Of a stretch of 44,949 nt of DNA, positions 28,762 to 38,621 are shown piece by piece. Under the pieces are notes generated by a model. That model saw nothing but the letters and a program-made list of their open reading frames with translations. It was not told where the DNA came from and searched no databases. The translations under genes were made by a program, and so were the position numbers. Every line of letters begins with the position of its first letter. Positions within the stretch are counted from its first letter, which is position 1. The stretch comes from Desulfobacteraceae bacterium 4572_35.1 (GTDB lineage: Bacteria > Desulfobacterota > Desulfuromonadia > Desulfuromonadales > Desulfuromonadaceae), in NCBI GenBank assembly GCA_002084705.1, contig NBLX01000009.1, forward strand, positions 1-44,949, read 5' to 3'.

Positions 28762-28995
28762 ATGGCTTCAATGGAAGAAAGAGTACAAAAAATCGTTGCT
28801 GAGCAACTTGGTGTAGAAGTGGAACAAGTTGTTGCCGAAGCGTCATTTATGGATGATCTAGGTGCTGATTCACTGGACACTGTTGAACTGGTAATGGCTC
28901 TTGAAGAGGAATTTGACATTGAGATTTCTGACGAAGATGCCGAAAAAATTCAGACCGTAAAAAATGCTGTCGATTACGTAAGTAGTAACTCCTGA
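28762..28995 (+). CDS. acpP: Acyl carrier protein (primary fatty acid synthesis)
   Basis: This 77-residue acidic protein carries growing acyl chains on a phosphopantetheine attached to the serine of [16 protein letters not shown]. The C-terminal helix segment [16 protein letters not shown] is standard for housekeeping AcpP. GGAGGG lies upstream of the ATG at 28762. A strong terminator follows directly, so acpP can be made in excess over fabF. It is clearly different from the second ACP at 39340. Confidence 0.98.
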   Translation: MASMEERVQKIVAEQLGVEVEQVVAEASFMDDLGADSLDTVELVMALEEEFDIEISDEDAEKIQTVKNAVDYVSSNS

Positions 28996-29013
28996 TATTG
29001 AAATACGTGGTTT

Positions 29014-29053
29014 AAAAGGGGAGGATAAGCATGGGATGCTATCCTCCCCTTTT
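29014..29053 (+). terminator. Strong intrinsic terminator after acpP
   Basis: AAAAGGGGAGGATA (29014-29027) pairs perfectly over 14 bp with TATCCTCCCCTTTT (29040-29053), and AGCAT/ATGCT extends the stem inward. The right arm ends in a T run followed by TCTCTATTT. It separates acpP from fabF. The remaining 150 bp before fabF shows no gene, and no promoter I would defend. Confidence 0.85.
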
Positions 29054-29212
29054 CTCTATTTGAGTTCTATTTAGCTCGGCGTTGTTTCACAGGCTGGTTG
29101 CCGATCTGTTTGTGCAATGATTCTGAGTTGAATGTTTAGTGAAGAGCCATCGTTGATGTGATACTGGATAGTTTGCGAGCCTGCTAACTTAAATTAAAAA
29201 GGAAGTTTGATT

Positions 29213-30445
29213 ATGCGTAGAGTTGTCGTGACGGGTGTTGGTGCTGTTTCCTCGCTGGGAACAGGCGTGGAAAAAAACTGGTCAGCTTTGACAGCAGGGA
29301 AATCTGGTATTGATTTGATTACACGCTTTGATGCGTCGGAGTTGCCATCACAAGTTGCTGGCGAGGTTAAGGATTTTGATCCAGCCAAATATATACCGAA
29401 AAAAGAGATTAAAAAAATGGATCTCTTTATTCAGTATTCCCTAGCCGCCGCTGAGATGGCCATGGAGGATTCAGGTCTTCAGATTAATGAAGAAAATGCT
29501 GAACGTGTCGGGGTCTTAGTAGGTTCTGGTCTGGGTGGACTTCCAGCCATTGAGAAGTATCATGATGTGTTAAATAAGAGCGGCTATAAACGTGTTTCAC
29601 CGTTTTTTATACCCATGCTGATTGTTAATTTGGCACCCGGGCAAATTTCAATCCGTTTTGGTGCTAAGGGTCCTAATCTGTCATCAGTTTCCGCCTGTGC
29701 TACAGGTACCCACTCTATTGGTGATGCTTATCATATGATTAAGCGTGGCGATGCAGATGCCATGATAGCTGGCGGAACGGAATCTACCATAACGCCTTTG
29801 GGTGTTGCCGGATTTTGTGTAATGAAGGCGTTATCTACCCGTAATGATGATCCTCAAACTGCAAGCCGACCTTTTGACAAGGATCGTGATGGTTTTGTCA
29901 TGGCGGAAGGGGCTGGAATTGTCGTTTTAGAGGAATACGAATCAGCAGTGAAACGTGGAGCCAAGATATATGGCGAACTATGTGGCTATGGTTTAAGTGC
30001 TGATGCTTACCATATGACTGCGCCGGCTCCAAATGGCGAAGGAGCTGCACGCTGTATCAAAATGGCGTTAAACAATGCAGGAATTAATGCGGATGAGGTA
30101 GATTATATCAATGCTCATGGTACTTCAACGCCATTTAATGATTTGTATGAGACAATGGCTATTCATACTGTATTGGGAGAACATGCCAAAAACGTTATGG
30201 TCAGCTCAACAAAAAGTATGACTGGACACGCCCTTGGTGCAGCTGGAGCTTTGGAAACGGTTTATTGCTTGAAGGCCATGGAAACTGGAATTGTGCCCCC
30301 AACAATGAATCTAGAACAGCCGTCGCCAGAATGTGACCTTGATTATGTAGCTAATACAGCGCGTAATGCTGAAATTAATGTGGCTATGTCTAACTCTCTG
30401 GGTTTTGGTGGCACAAATGCTACTCTTATCTTTAAGAAATTGTAG
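29213..30445 (+). CDS. fabF: 3-oxoacyl-ACP synthase II
   Basis: FabF extends acyl-ACP chains in fatty acid synthesis. The 410-residue protein has the active cysteine in [13 protein letters not shown], the histidine in [11 protein letters not shown], and lysine and second histidine in [14 protein letters not shown], a complete C-H-K-H set. The final motif [15 protein letters not shown] is standard. ATG 29213 follows AAAAAGGAAG. It is the housekeeping ketosynthase, and a useful contrast to the two divergent ketosynthases at 39598 and 40848. Confidence 0.97.
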   Translation: MRRVVVTGVGAVSSLGTGVEKNWSALTAGKSGIDLITRFDASELPSQVAGEVKDFDPAKYIPKKEIKKMDLFIQYSLAAAEMAMEDSGLQINEENAERVGVLVGSGLGGLPAIEKYHDVLNKSGYKRVSPFFIPMLIVNLAPGQISIRFGAKGPNLSSVSACATGTHSIGDAYHMIKRGDADAMIAGGTESTITPLGVAGFCVMKALSTRNDDPQTASRPFDKDRDGFVMAEGAGIVVLEEYESAVKRGAKIYGELCGYGLSADAYHMTAPAPNGEGAARCIKMALNNAGINADEVDYINAHGTSTPFNDLYETMAIHTVLGEHAKNVMVSSTKSMTGHALGAAGALETVYCLKAMETGIVPPTMNLEQPSPECDLDYVANTARNAEINVAMSNSLGFGGTNATLIFKKL

Positions 30446-30454
30446 GTTTATTTT

Positions 30455-30892
30455 ATGTTGATAGCTAGTGATCATGGTGGCTTCGAGTTGAAACAGGCAT
30501 TAGTTGCGCATTTGCGTAATCAGGGGGTTGAGGTGGATGACCTCGGCGTGAATAATCTCGATTCTGTCGATTATCCGGATTATGCTGCTTTGGTGGCGGA
30601 GCCAGTTTCACAAGGTAAAGAAGAATCGGGGATTTTAATCTGTGGTACCGGTATTGGTATGTCCATAGCGGCAAATAAATTCCCCGGTGTACGCGCTGCG
30701 TTAGTGCACGATCAATTTACAGCTCAGATGTCAAAAGAACACAATAACGCCAACATCTTGGTCCTTGGAGGTCGAGTTCTTAACCCCGATGACGCTTGTC
30801 GTATGGTTGATGTGTGGTTGCATGGAGTGTTTGAAGGTGGACGACACCAAAACCGCTTAAACAAAATTGCAGAATTGGAACATGTTGAGTGA
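30455..30892 (+). CDS. rpiB: Ribose-5-phosphate isomerase B
   Basis: RpiB interconverts ribose 5-phosphate and ribulose 5-phosphate, feeding nucleotide and riboflavin synthesis. The 145-residue protein opens with IASDHGGFELKQAL and has the active-site cysteine in ILICGTGIGMSIAANK, followed by HNNANILVLGGRVL. It starts 9 bp after fabF without a strong ribosome site and is followed by glyA, an order common in Desulfuromonadales. Confidence 0.96.
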   Translation: MLIASDHGGFELKQALVAHLRNQGVEVDDLGVNNLDSVDYPDYAALVAEPVSQGKEESGILICGTGIGMSIAANKFPGVRAALVHDQFTAQMSKEHNNANILVLGGRVLNPDDACRMVDVWLHGVFEGGRHQNRLNKIAELEHVE

Positions 30893-30909
30893 TTAACTTA
30901 TTGTTGTGA

Positions 30910-30938
30910 TTGAAAGTAAGTTAGTTCCTTATCTATTT
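30910..30938 (+). promoter_or_regulatory. Candidate promoter in the rpiB-glyA gap
   Basis: TTGAAA (30910-30915) is followed after 17 bases by CTATTT (30933-30938), about 45 bp before the glyA ATG. It is a moderate consensus match in AT-rich DNA and would allow glyA and the genes behind it to be transcribed separately from the fab block. Confidence 0.3.
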
Positions 30939-30983
30939 TAGCGTTTATATGCCTAATTATTTATATATGAACTGGAGATATCT

Positions 30984-32066
30984 ATGAAAAAACTGGCTCA
31001 GGTAGATCCCGAAATTGCTCAGAACATTATTAATGAAACCGCCATAGATAGAGCTAAAGAACTTTTTGGCGCAGATCATGCGAACGTGCAACCTCATTCA
31101 GGGTCACAAGCAAACATGGCCGTATATTTCAGTGTTTGTAAGCCTGGCGACACTGTTCTGGGGATGAATCTTGCTCATGGCGGACATCTTACTCATGGTT
31201 CTTCAGTCAATTTTTCTGGTAAGTTGTACAATATTGTACCTTATGGTGTTAAACGGGAAACCGGTACTATCGATTATGATGAAGTTGAATCTTTAGCCAT
31301 GGAACACAAACCGAAATTGATTGTTGTTGGAGCCAGTGCTTATCCAAGAACAATTGATTTTGCTGCTTTTCGTCAGATTGCCGACAAGATCGGTGTCCCT
31401 TTAATGGTTGATATGGCTCACATTGCCGGACTGGTTGCTGCTGGAGAACACCCGAATCCTGTCCCTTACGCAGAGTTTGTTACTACTACAACACATAAAA
31501 CATTGCGTGGTCCTCGTGGTGGAATGATCCTGTGTCGTGAAGAGTTTGCCAAAAAGATAAACAGTAATATTTTCCCCGGCATTCAGGGCGGACCTCTGAT
31601 GCATGCAATTGCAGCTAAAGCAGTTGCTTTTAAGGAGGCGTTGAGCCCCGAATTTACTGTTTATGGTCAGCAGGTTGTTAAGAATGCCAAAGCTCTGGCA
31701 CAAGGTTTACTTGAATGTGGCTACAATCTAGTTTCTGGTGGTACCGACAATCACCTGATCTTGGTTGACCTAAGTGGTACCGAGATTACCGGTAAAGTGG
31801 CTGAAGCAGCACTGGAAAAAGCTGGGATCACTGTGAATAAAAATGCAGTTCCTTTTGATACCCGCTCCCCTTTTGTTACCAGTGGTTTCCGTATCGGGAC
31901 CCCGGCGGCAACAACACGTGGTCTTAAAGAATTAGAGATGGTTCAGATTGCCAAATGGATCGATCGGGCACTGAATAATGTAGAAGATGAAGAGGTGCTG
32001 GCGGCGATTCACACTGAAGTTACCGATTTGTGCAAGCTCTTTCCCCTCTACGCTAATCGGTTATAG
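30984..32066 (+). pseudogene. glyA: Serine hydroxymethyltransferase with a large N-terminal internal deletion
   Basis: GlyA interconverts serine and glycine and supplies one-carbon units through PLP and tetrahydrofolate. Only 360 codons are present against about 415 in the family. Residues 1-18 match the normal N-terminus, then the sequence jumps at [17 protein letters not shown]. About 54 residues that normally carry ELIASEN and TNKYAEGYPGKRYYGG are absent, with the frame kept. These hold conserved serine, tyrosine and glutamate residues at the active site and dimer interface. The rest, including the PLP lysine in [13 protein letters not shown], is intact. Start ATG has GGAG upstream. Probably inactive if the sequence is correct; an assembly error is equally possible. 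Confidence 0.85.
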
Positions 32067-32069
32067 TCT

Positions 32070-32522
32070 GTGGAGCGTCCATCTTGGGAAGAATATTTTA
32101 TGGATATTGCCAAATTGGTGGCTAGCCGCTCTACTTGCGTTCGGCGTAAAGTTGGAGCGGTAATTGTTAAAGATAAAAATATTCTTACCACAGGTTACAA
32201 TGGTACGCCAATGGGGATCAGCCATTGCGACAGCGTTGGTTGTCTGCGCGATAAAATGATGGTTCCTTCAGGGCAGCGTCATGAACTCTGCCGGGGCTTG
32301 CATGCAGAACAGAATGCGATTATTCAGGCTGCTAAACACGGGGTTAATATTGCCGACGGAACGTTGTACTGTACCAATGCACCATGTGTAATTTGCGCGA
32401 AAATGTTGATCAATGCTGGTTTGAAAAAAATAGTTTACCTTGAAGGTTATCCTGATGAGTTGGCCAAAGAGATATTGCAGGAGTCAGCTATTGAAATCAG
32501 TGTCTATTCGTCAGAAAAATAA
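32070..32522 (+). CDS. dCMP/deoxycytidylate deaminase family protein
   Basis: This zinc-dependent deaminase of 150 residues probably converts dCMP to dUMP for thymidylate synthesis. The zinc site is HAEQNAI plus [13 protein letters not shown], and an N-terminal [13 protein letters not shown] and TTGYNGTP are typical for dCMP deaminases of the ComEB type. The GTG start at 32070 lies 3 bp after the glyA stop. It is followed by nrdR. Substrate specificity is inferred from similarity. Confidence 0.92.
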   Translation: MERPSWEEYFMDIAKLVASRSTCVRRKVGAVIVKDKNILTTGYNGTPMGISHCDSVGCLRDKMMVPSGQRHELCRGLHAEQNAIIQAAKHGVNIADGTLYCTNAPCVICAKMLINAGLKKIVYLEGYPDELAKEILQESAIEISVYSSEK

Positions 32523-32567
32523 CTTAGTGTAGATCAGTTTGTTATAAGTCTACGAAAGGCTGTTGAT

Positions 32568-33047
32568 GTGAAGTGTCCTTTTTGTGCATGTATGGATACC
32601 CGTGTGGTCGATTCTCGCTTGAGTAAGGAGGGTAACGCTATTCGACGTAGGCGTGAATGCTCTGAATGTGACAAGCGTTTTACAACATATGAGCGGATAG
32701 AAGAGACATTGCCGCTGGTTATTAAAAAGGATGGTCGGCGTGAACCATTTGAGCGCAATAAAATAATTGGTGGTATGCAACGTGCGTGTGAGAAGCGTCC
32801 GGTTTCAATTGCCGCAATTGAGAAGATGGTCGATCAACTAGAACTTGAATTACAGGAAAGTACAGAGCGTGAGATTCCGGCTAGTTATATAGGTGAAAAG
32901 GTTATGTATGCGTTGCACGATCTGGATGAAGTAGCATATGTGCGTTTTGCGTCAGTTTATCGCCAGTTTAAAGATATAAACGAATTTATGCAGGAACTAA
33001 CCGATATTTTAAGCGGTCAGTCCATTAATACGACTCAGAATGGGTGA
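32568..33047 (+). CDS. nrdR: Transcriptional repressor NrdR
   Basis: NrdR senses ATP/dATP through an ATP-cone and represses ribonucleotide reductase genes. The 159-residue protein has an N-terminal zinc ribbon (CPFC near residue 3 and CSEC near residue 30), [20 protein letters not shown], and the ATP-cone from [20 protein letters not shown] on. The start is a GTG at 32568. Its end overlaps the ribD ATG by 8 bp, the widely conserved nrdR-ribD pairing. Confidence 0.97.
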   Translation: MKCPFCACMDTRVVDSRLSKEGNAIRRRRECSECDKRFTTYERIEETLPLVIKKDGRREPFERNKIIGGMQRACEKRPVSIAAIEKMVDQLELELQESTEREIPASYIGEKVMYALHDLDEVAYVRFASVYRQFKDINEFMQELTDILSGQSINTTQNG

Positions 33048-34185
33048 GAGATACAGTGACACTGTGACCACAACTTCGATTCACAGCGTTTTTATGCAGC
33101 AGGCATTAGAGTTAGCACGCCGCGCCGAAGGGCGGACAACTCCCAATCCTGCAGTTGGAGCGGTGATTGTAAAAAATGGGGTAGTGGTAGGTTGCGGATT
33201 TCATCCCCGTGCCGGTGAACCCCATGCCGAGATTTTTGCTCTGAACGATGCTGGTGATGAAGCGCGTGGTTCCGACGTATACGTTACCCTTGAACCATGC
33301 TCACATTACGGACGTACCGGTCCATGTTGTGATGCCTTAATCGCAGCTGGCGTGGCTAAGGTTTATGTTGGCACACAAGATCCAAACCCCATGGTTGCTG
33401 GACGGGGGATAGATAGATTGCGTTGTGCCGGAATCGAGGTAAGCGTCGGAATATGTGAAGTAGAATGCCGACGCTTGCTTGCTCCCTTCGCTAAATGGGT
33501 TACCACCGGAAAGCCGTTAGTGATTTTAAAAGCTGGATTAACTCTCGATGGTCGTCTAGCAACTTCAACTGGCGAGTCACAATGGATTACCAACGAGGAG
33601 AGTCGCCAACATGTGCATCAATTGCGGAATAAGATTGATGCGATTATGGTTGGTGTAGGAACAGTTATAGAGGATGATCCACGTTTAACAACCCGTTTAG
33701 ATGGTGGTGGGCGTGATCCGTTGCGAGTGGTAGTTGATTCAACTCTGCGTTTACCAGTGAATTCAGCCATTGTTAATCATAATTCAGCAGCTAAAACGCT
33801 CATTTTTACCACATCACAGGCCAGTGAAAAAAAAATTGATTCATTGCGGCAATTACCTAAAGTTGAAGTGATACAATTGCCAGACTGCGATGGACGGGTG
33901 GATCTTGTTGCCCTATTTAACCATCTAGGTGGTATGCAGGTTCAAAGTGTTATGGTTGAGGGTGGAGCCAAATTAAATATGGCATTATTTTCTGCGCATT
34001 TGATCGATCGTGTTGTACTCTATTTTGCCCCTAAATTGATAGGGGGGAATGACGGTAAGGCGTTGTTTGATGGTTGCGGAGTTCGTCATTTAGTTGATGC
34101 TCTACAGCTTACCGATGTGCGTAGTCAACATTTTGGTAATGATGTGTTGATAGAAGGTGAGGTAGTTTCATGTTTACCGGCTTAA
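33040..34185 (+). CDS. ribD: Bifunctional riboflavin biosynthesis deaminase/reductase
   Basis: RibD carries out steps two and three of riboflavin synthesis. The N-terminal deaminase (residues ~15-160) has [13 protein letters not shown], the zinc motif HAEIFAL and [13 protein letters not shown]. The C-terminal reductase (~165-365) has [44 protein letters not shown] and [12 protein letters not shown]. It starts inside the end of nrdR, and ribE starts 16 bp before its end, so translation is probably coupled. The ATG at 33094 is an alternative start nearer the domain. Confidence 0.96.
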   Translation: MGERYSDTVTTTSIHSVFMQQALELARRAEGRTTPNPAVGAVIVKNGVVVGCGFHPRAGEPHAEIFALNDAGDEARGSDVYVTLEPCSHYGRTGPCCDALIAAGVAKVYVGTQDPNPMVAGRGIDRLRCAGIEVSVGICEVECRRLLAPFAKWVTTGKPLVILKAGLTLDGRLATSTGESQWITNEESRQHVHQLRNKIDAIMVGVGTVIEDDPRLTTRLDGGGRDPLRVVVDSTLRLPVNSAIVNHNSAAKTLIFTTSQASEKKIDSLRQLPKVEVIQLPDCDGRVDLVALFNHLGGMQVQSVMVEGGAKLNMALFSAHLIDRVVLYFAPKLIGGNDGKALFDGCGVRHLVDALQLTDVRSQHFGNDVLIEGEVVSCLPA

Positions 34186-34826
34186 TTGAGGATGTCGGTA
34201 TCGTTCGCGAACTAAGACATTGTGGCAATAGTGTACAGTTGCTTGTTTCTACGGCCTTACCTGTAAATGAGATCAAGCTAGGAGATAGCGTTGCTGTTAA
34301 TGGTATTTGCCTCACAGTGGTGCAGATAGGAAGTGATTTTTTTGTTGCTGATGTGTCTCCGGAGACCCTTAATTCCTCCACTTTAGTCGAAGTGTCATCA
34401 GGTACCGAAGTTAACCTTGAGCGCGCATTACAGTTGTCAGATCGCCTTGGTGGGCATATGGTAAGTGGTCACGTTGATGCAGTTGCTTCAGTGGTTGAAC
34501 GCCGTCAAGAAGGTAATGCAATTCGTTTCCGTTTTAGCCTTAGCCCTGCAATGTTGCGCTATGTTGTAGAAAAAGGCTCGATTACCATCGATGGGATAAG
34601 TTTGACAGTTAATGGTGTGGATGGTGAAACATTCAGTGTCGCCATAATTCCGCATAGCCTAGCTCAGACCACACTGAAAAATTTAAAAGTTGGTTCAAAA
34701 GTTAATATTGAAACAGATGTTATTGCGCGTTATGTAGAAAAGTTGCTCGGTACTGTTCAGTCAACATCTTCCGATAGAGAAAATGGTCTTACTTTGGAAC
34801 ACTTGGCCCAAAATGGTTTTATGTAA
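34170..34826 (+). CDS. ribE: Riboflavin synthase, alpha chain
   Basis: This enzyme dismutates two lumazine molecules to riboflavin. The 218-residue protein has the typical internal duplication: [10 protein letters not shown] with NGICLTV in the first barrel and GHMVSGHVDA with GISLTVNGVDG in the second. It overlaps ribD by 16 bp. The gene is named ribE here, following the scheme in which lumazine synthase is ribH. Confidence 0.96.
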   Translation: MFTGLIEDVGIVRELRHCGNSVQLLVSTALPVNEIKLGDSVAVNGICLTVVQIGSDFFVADVSPETLNSSTLVEVSSGTEVNLERALQLSDRLGGHMVSGHVDAVASVVERRQEGNAIRFRFSLSPAMLRYVVEKGSITIDGISLTVNGVDGETFSVAIIPHSLAQTTLKNLKVGSKVNIETDVIARYVEKLLGTVQSTSSDRENGLTLEHLAQNGFM

Positions 34827-34864
34827 AAATAACTATGATAGCCAAGCATATTATTTATATAACT

Positions 34865-34882
34865 GGCATATCGATATATGCC
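34865..34882 (+). promoter_or_regulatory. Small hairpin in the ribE-ribBA gap
   Basis: GGCATAT (34865-34871) and ATATGCC (34876-34882) form a 7-bp inverted repeat with a four-base loop, directly followed by the palindrome TGCCGGCA. It lies 20 bp before the ribBA start, close to the ribosome site AAAGGGG. It could modulate translation; there is no further support. Confidence 0.3.
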
Positions 34883-34901
34883 GGCATGAAAGGGGCAAAT
34901 T

Positions 34902-36107
34902 GTGCCGATTAGTAAAATAGAAGAAGCCTTGGAGGATATGCGCCAAGGAAAAATGGTGATTCTTGTTGATGATGAGGATCGTGAAAACGAGGGTGATTTA
35001 ACTATGGCGGCCGAAATGGTCACCGATGAAGCAATAAATTTTATGGCTAAAGAGGGGCGCGGCTTAATTTGTCTTTCTTTGACAGAAGAACGTGCGGACT
35101 ATCTGGATCTTCCGTTGATGGTGACAGAGAATACATCCTCTTTTGGTACCGCTTTTACAGTATCTATTGAGGCAAAAAAGGGGGTTACGACAGGTATTTC
35201 AGCGGCAGATAGAGCTCAGACTATTCGAGTGGCAATTGATGATAATTCAACTGCTGCTGATATAGCACGGCCTGGGCACGTGTTCCCATTACGTGCACGC
35301 AATGGCGGAGTATTAGTACGTACCGGTCAAACTGAAGGTTCTGTAGATTTGGCACGGCTGGCTGGTTTGAAACCTGCCGGTGTTATATGCGAAGTGATGA
35401 GTGAAGATGGAACCATGTCACGTATGCCGCAGCTGCGTGAGTTTGCCAAGAAGCACGATTTGAAAATTGTAACAGTTGCTTCCCTGGTTGAATATCGTAT
35501 GCGTAAAGAGCTATTGGTGCGTCGCGCTGCAGAGACTGTTTTGCCTACAAGTTTTGGTGGTGAATTTGAAATGATTGTCTATGAAAATGAGATAGATGAT
35601 TTGCAGCATATTGCTTTGATCAAGGGTAAGATAGATCCAGAGAAACCAGTTTTGGTACGTGTTCATTCTGAATGTTTGACCGGAGATGTTTTTGGTTCAA
35701 GACGCTGCGATTGTGGGCAACAGTTACAGGCTTCTATGGCTCAAATTGAGGAGGCTGGTAGTGGGATTGTAGTATATATGCGTCAAGAGGGGCGTGGTAT
35801 AGGCTTGGTCAACAAGATTAAAGCGTATGCGTTGCAGGACTGTGGTAAAGATACGGTTGAGGCCAATGAAGCTTTGGGTTTTAAAGCTGATCTGCGAGAT
35901 TATGGTATTGGAGCTCAAATACTTGCAGACTTGGGTGTGAAAAATATTCGTTTGATGACAAATAATCCGAAGAAAATTGTAGGATTACAAGGGTATGGAC
36001 TTAAGATCGTTGAACGTGTTGGAATTGAGATGCCAGCTAACAAAATCAATGAGCATTATCTTCATACTAAAAAAGTAAAAATGGGTCATTTGCTGGAAAA
36101 TGTTTAA
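34902..36107 (+). CDS. ribBA: Bifunctional 3,4-dihydroxy-2-butanone-4-phosphate synthase/GTP cyclohydrolase II
   Basis: RibBA supplies both precursors of riboflavin. The N-terminal half (residues ~1-200) is the butanone-phosphate synthase, with [16 protein letters not shown] and [18 protein letters not shown]. The C-terminal half is GTP cyclohydrolase II with the zinc cysteines in [17 protein letters not shown] and [17 protein letters not shown]. The length of 401 residues fits the fusion. The start is a GTG at 34902 with AAAGGGG upstream. Confidence 0.97.
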   Translation: MPISKIEEALEDMRQGKMVILVDDEDRENEGDLTMAAEMVTDEAINFMAKEGRGLICLSLTEERADYLDLPLMVTENTSSFGTAFTVSIEAKKGVTTGISAADRAQTIRVAIDDNSTAADIARPGHVFPLRARNGGVLVRTGQTEGSVDLARLAGLKPAGVICEVMSEDGTMSRMPQLREFAKKHDLKIVTVASLVEYRMRKELLVRRAAETVLPTSFGGEFEMIVYENEIDDLQHIALIKGKIDPEKPVLVRVHSECLTGDVFGSRRCDCGQQLQASMAQIEEAGSGIVVYMRQEGRGIGLVNKIKAYALQDCGKDTVEANEALGFKADLRDYGIGAQILADLGVKNIRLMTNNPKKIVGLQGYGLKIVERVGIEMPANKINEHYLHTKKVKMGHLLENV

Positions 36108-36224
36108 ATACAATTTTTTTGCCAGAGTTGATTGAAACAACTTATAGTGCCAACTGTGATCATGTTATGTGATTACTCGCGGCATATTTACCGGTGAATG
36201 TCAGTCTTAATATGGAGTTGTACT

Positions 36225-36692
36225 ATGGTTAATAATATTGCAGGTCAACTGGACGCCAGTGGTCAGAAGATTGGAATAGTTGTTGCCAGATTTAACAGTT
36301 TTATCTGTGAGCGTCTGGTAGAAGGTGCTATTGACGCACTGGTGCGCCACGGAGCGCTGGCGGCAGATATAGATGTTGTCCGAGTTCCCGGCGCATTTGA
36401 GATCCCCCTTACCGCTCAAAAAATGGTAGCGACTCCCAAATATGATGCCCTTATTTGCCTAGGTGCAGTTATTCGTGGTGCTACTCCTCACTTTGATTAT
36501 GTTAGCAATGAGGTGACTAAAGGTGTTGCCGCAGTTAGTCTGTCAACAGGGGTACCAATGGCTTTTGGAGTTTTGACCACTGATACTATTGAACAGGCGG
36601 TTGAACGCGCGGGAACAAAGGCTGGTAACAAAGGTTATGATGCGGCTATGACTGTAATTGAGATGGTTAACCTATTTAAGAGTATTAAGTAA
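36225..36692 (+). CDS. ribH: 6,7-dimethyl-8-ribityllumazine synthase
   Basis: RibH joins the products of RibD and RibBA into lumazine, usually as a large icosahedral or pentameric assembly. The 155-residue protein has [28 protein letters not shown] and [18 protein letters not shown] 36225, preceded by GGAG, is chosen over the open frame start at 36198 because it gives the standard length. Its stop is immediately followed by the nusB ATG. Confidence 0.97.
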   Translation: MVNNIAGQLDASGQKIGIVVARFNSFICERLVEGAIDALVRHGALAADIDVVRVPGAFEIPLTAQKMVATPKYDALICLGAVIRGATPHFDYVSNEVTKGVAAVSLSTGVPMAFGVLTTDTIEQAVERAGTKAGNKGYDAAMTVIEMVNLFKSIK

Positions 36693-37157
36693 ATGGCTCT
36701 AGGAACACGACGCAACGGGCGCGAGTATGCCCTGAAAATATTGTATAGTTTGTATGATCAGGAAGATCCTCTTGATGTAGTTATGAGTGATTTCTGGAAA
36801 AATTTTCGTTTCAGTGCTGATGTGTTAGGTGAGCCTGAAGATGAAAACACTCCACTTGAACCTGAAGTTATAAACTTCACTGAACAGTTGGTGTTAGGTG
36901 TTTACGATAATTTGGAACAGATAGATAAAATTCTCCTCAGTACTTCCAAGAACTGGGCATTAGATCGAATGCCGCGCTTGGATTTATCACTTATGCGTTT
37001 AGCCTGTTATGAACTAATGTGGATGCCACAGACACCCGCTGGGGTGGTCATAAATGAAGCGATTGAGATTGCAAAACGGTATGGAACTAAAGACACTCCT
37101 GCTTTTTTGAATGGAGTGTTAGACAAAATAGCTAAACAGGTTAAGTCTGAAAGTTGA
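36693..37157 (+). CDS. nusB: Transcription antitermination factor NusB
   Basis: NusB binds boxA RNA with NusE (S10) in rRNA antitermination complexes. The 154-residue helical protein starts GTRRNGREYALKILYSLYDQ and has LDRMPRLDLSLMRLACYEL, MWMPQTPAGVVINEAIEIAKRYG and FLNGVLDKIAK, all standard. It directly abuts ribH, the usual arrangement at the end of riboflavin operons. Confidence 0.96.
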   Translation: MALGTRRNGREYALKILYSLYDQEDPLDVVMSDFWKNFRFSADVLGEPEDENTPLEPEVINFTEQLVLGVYDNLEQIDKILLSTSKNWALDRMPRLDLSLMRLACYELMWMPQTPAGVVINEAIEIAKRYGTKDTPAFLNGVLDKIAKQVKSES

Positions 37158-37199
37158 TTCTAGCCTCTTTGCTTTAATAACAAAAATTAGCGAGGGAAA

Positions 37200-38510
37200 A
37201 TGCAGGATATAAAAGTAGGATTACTGGGGTTTGGTACTATCGGCACCGGTGTGGTGAAGATGTTTCAACAGAATGAAGAAGTTATATCAAGACGTCTTGG
37301 AGCCCGCCTTGTTTTGTCCGCAATAGCTGATTTAGATATTAGCAGAGATCGGGGGGTAACCGTTGAGGATGGTGTGCTGACAAATGATGCCAATGCGATG
37401 CTTACTGACCCAGATATAGATGTTATTATAGAACTTGTCGGCGGATATGAGCCAGCTCGAACCTTTGTTATTAAGGCTCTGCAAAATGGTAAACATGTTG
37501 TCACTGCCAATAAGGCACTTATGGCCGTACATGGGCAGGAACTGTTGCAGATTGCCAACGAAAATGGGGTAAATATTTTGCTTGAGGCCGCTGTTGGCGG
37601 TGGTATCCCCGTTTTATCTTCAATTCGAGAAAATTTATGTGCCAATAATTTCAGCGATGTGTTGGGTATTTTAAATGGTACCTGTAATTATATATTGACG
37701 CGCATGACCGAAGAGTCGGATGAGTTTGCCGATGTTCTTAAGGATGCCCAGGATTTAGGCTATGCAGAGGCTGATCCGACATTTGATATTGAAGGTACAG
37801 ATACAGCGCACAAATTATCATTACTGATTTCAATGTGTTTTGGCACTTGGGTGGATTTTGACCAGATCTATACTGAGGGTATTACACAGATCAGTTCTAT
37901 GGATATTCAATATGCACGTAAGTTTGGGTACCAGATCAAATTGTTGGCTATTGGTAAAATGGTAGCTGATGGAATTGAGGCGCGCGTTCATCCAACCATG
38001 ATTCCTGATAGCTTCCCACTAGCTGATGTTAGGGGGGTGCTCAACGCCGTGCGCCTGATGGGAGATTTTGTCGGACCTGTTATGTTCAATGGCAGCGGTG
38101 CTGGTATGGATGCGACAGCCAGCGCGGTTATGGGCGATGTGATGAGTTTAGCTCGGAATATTCTTGGTGACAGCAAACAACTGACCCCTGCGTTAGGTTA
38201 TCAGACTAAGCAAATTACCATGTTACCTATAAAGAAGATTGAAGATATTTTTAGCCATTACTATATTCGTTTTATGGTAAAAGATCGTCCCGGTGTCTTA
38301 GCTCAAATTTCATCGATCCTGGGCGATTTTGATATAAGTATCCGTTCAATGATGCAACCGGAAAGACAATTGGGAGGTTGTGTGCCTATTGTTATCATGA
38401 CCCATGAGGCGCAGGAGTGTAATGTGTTACACGCCCTAGATAAGATTAATAAGCTGTCTATAGTAAACGAGAAAAGTCTTTTTATTAGAATAGAAAACGA
38501 ATTGCCGTAG
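37200..38510 (+). CDS. hom: Homoserine dehydrogenase
   Basis: Hom reduces aspartate semialdehyde to homoserine, the branch to threonine and methionine. The 436-residue protein has an N-terminal nucleotide loop GLLGFGTIGTGVV, ANKALMAVHGQELL, the catalytic-domain motif GILNGTCNYILTRM with EADPTFDIEGTDTAHKL, and a C-terminal ACT domain (YYIRFMVKDRPGVLAQIS) that usually confers threonine feedback control. GAGGG precedes the ATG. The threonine synthase gene lies 27 kb away in this window. Confidence 0.97.
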   Translation: MQDIKVGLLGFGTIGTGVVKMFQQNEEVISRRLGARLVLSAIADLDISRDRGVTVEDGVLTNDANAMLTDPDIDVIIELVGGYEPARTFVIKALQNGKHVVTANKALMAVHGQELLQIANENGVNILLEAAVGGGIPVLSSIRENLCANNFSDVLGILNGTCNYILTRMTEESDEFADVLKDAQDLGYAEADPTFDIEGTDTAHKLSLLISMCFGTWVDFDQIYTEGITQISSMDIQYARKFGYQIKLLAIGKMVADGIEARVHPTMIPDSFPLADVRGVLNAVRLMGDFVGPVMFNGSGAGMDATASAVMGDVMSLARNILGDSKQLTPALGYQTKQITMLPIKKIEDIFSHYYIRFMVKDRPGVLAQISSILGDFDISIRSMMQPERQLGGCVPIVIMTHEAQECNVLHALDKINKLSIVNEKSLFIRIENELP

Positions 38511-38621
38511 ATTGCTAGTGAATAGATAATAGATAAATAAGAAACTTGGGATTTGACTTGTCGTGCCTTTTTGTTGCATTATGGGCAGAGATAAACTGCT
38601 TTCTAAAAGGGGAGGATAATC

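Noticed and set aside
32520-36225. An FMN riboswitch controlling the riboflavin genes
   Set aside because: The gaps before ribD, ribBA and ribH are short or absent and none shows the conserved FMN element. Only a small 7-bp hairpin before ribBA is visible.
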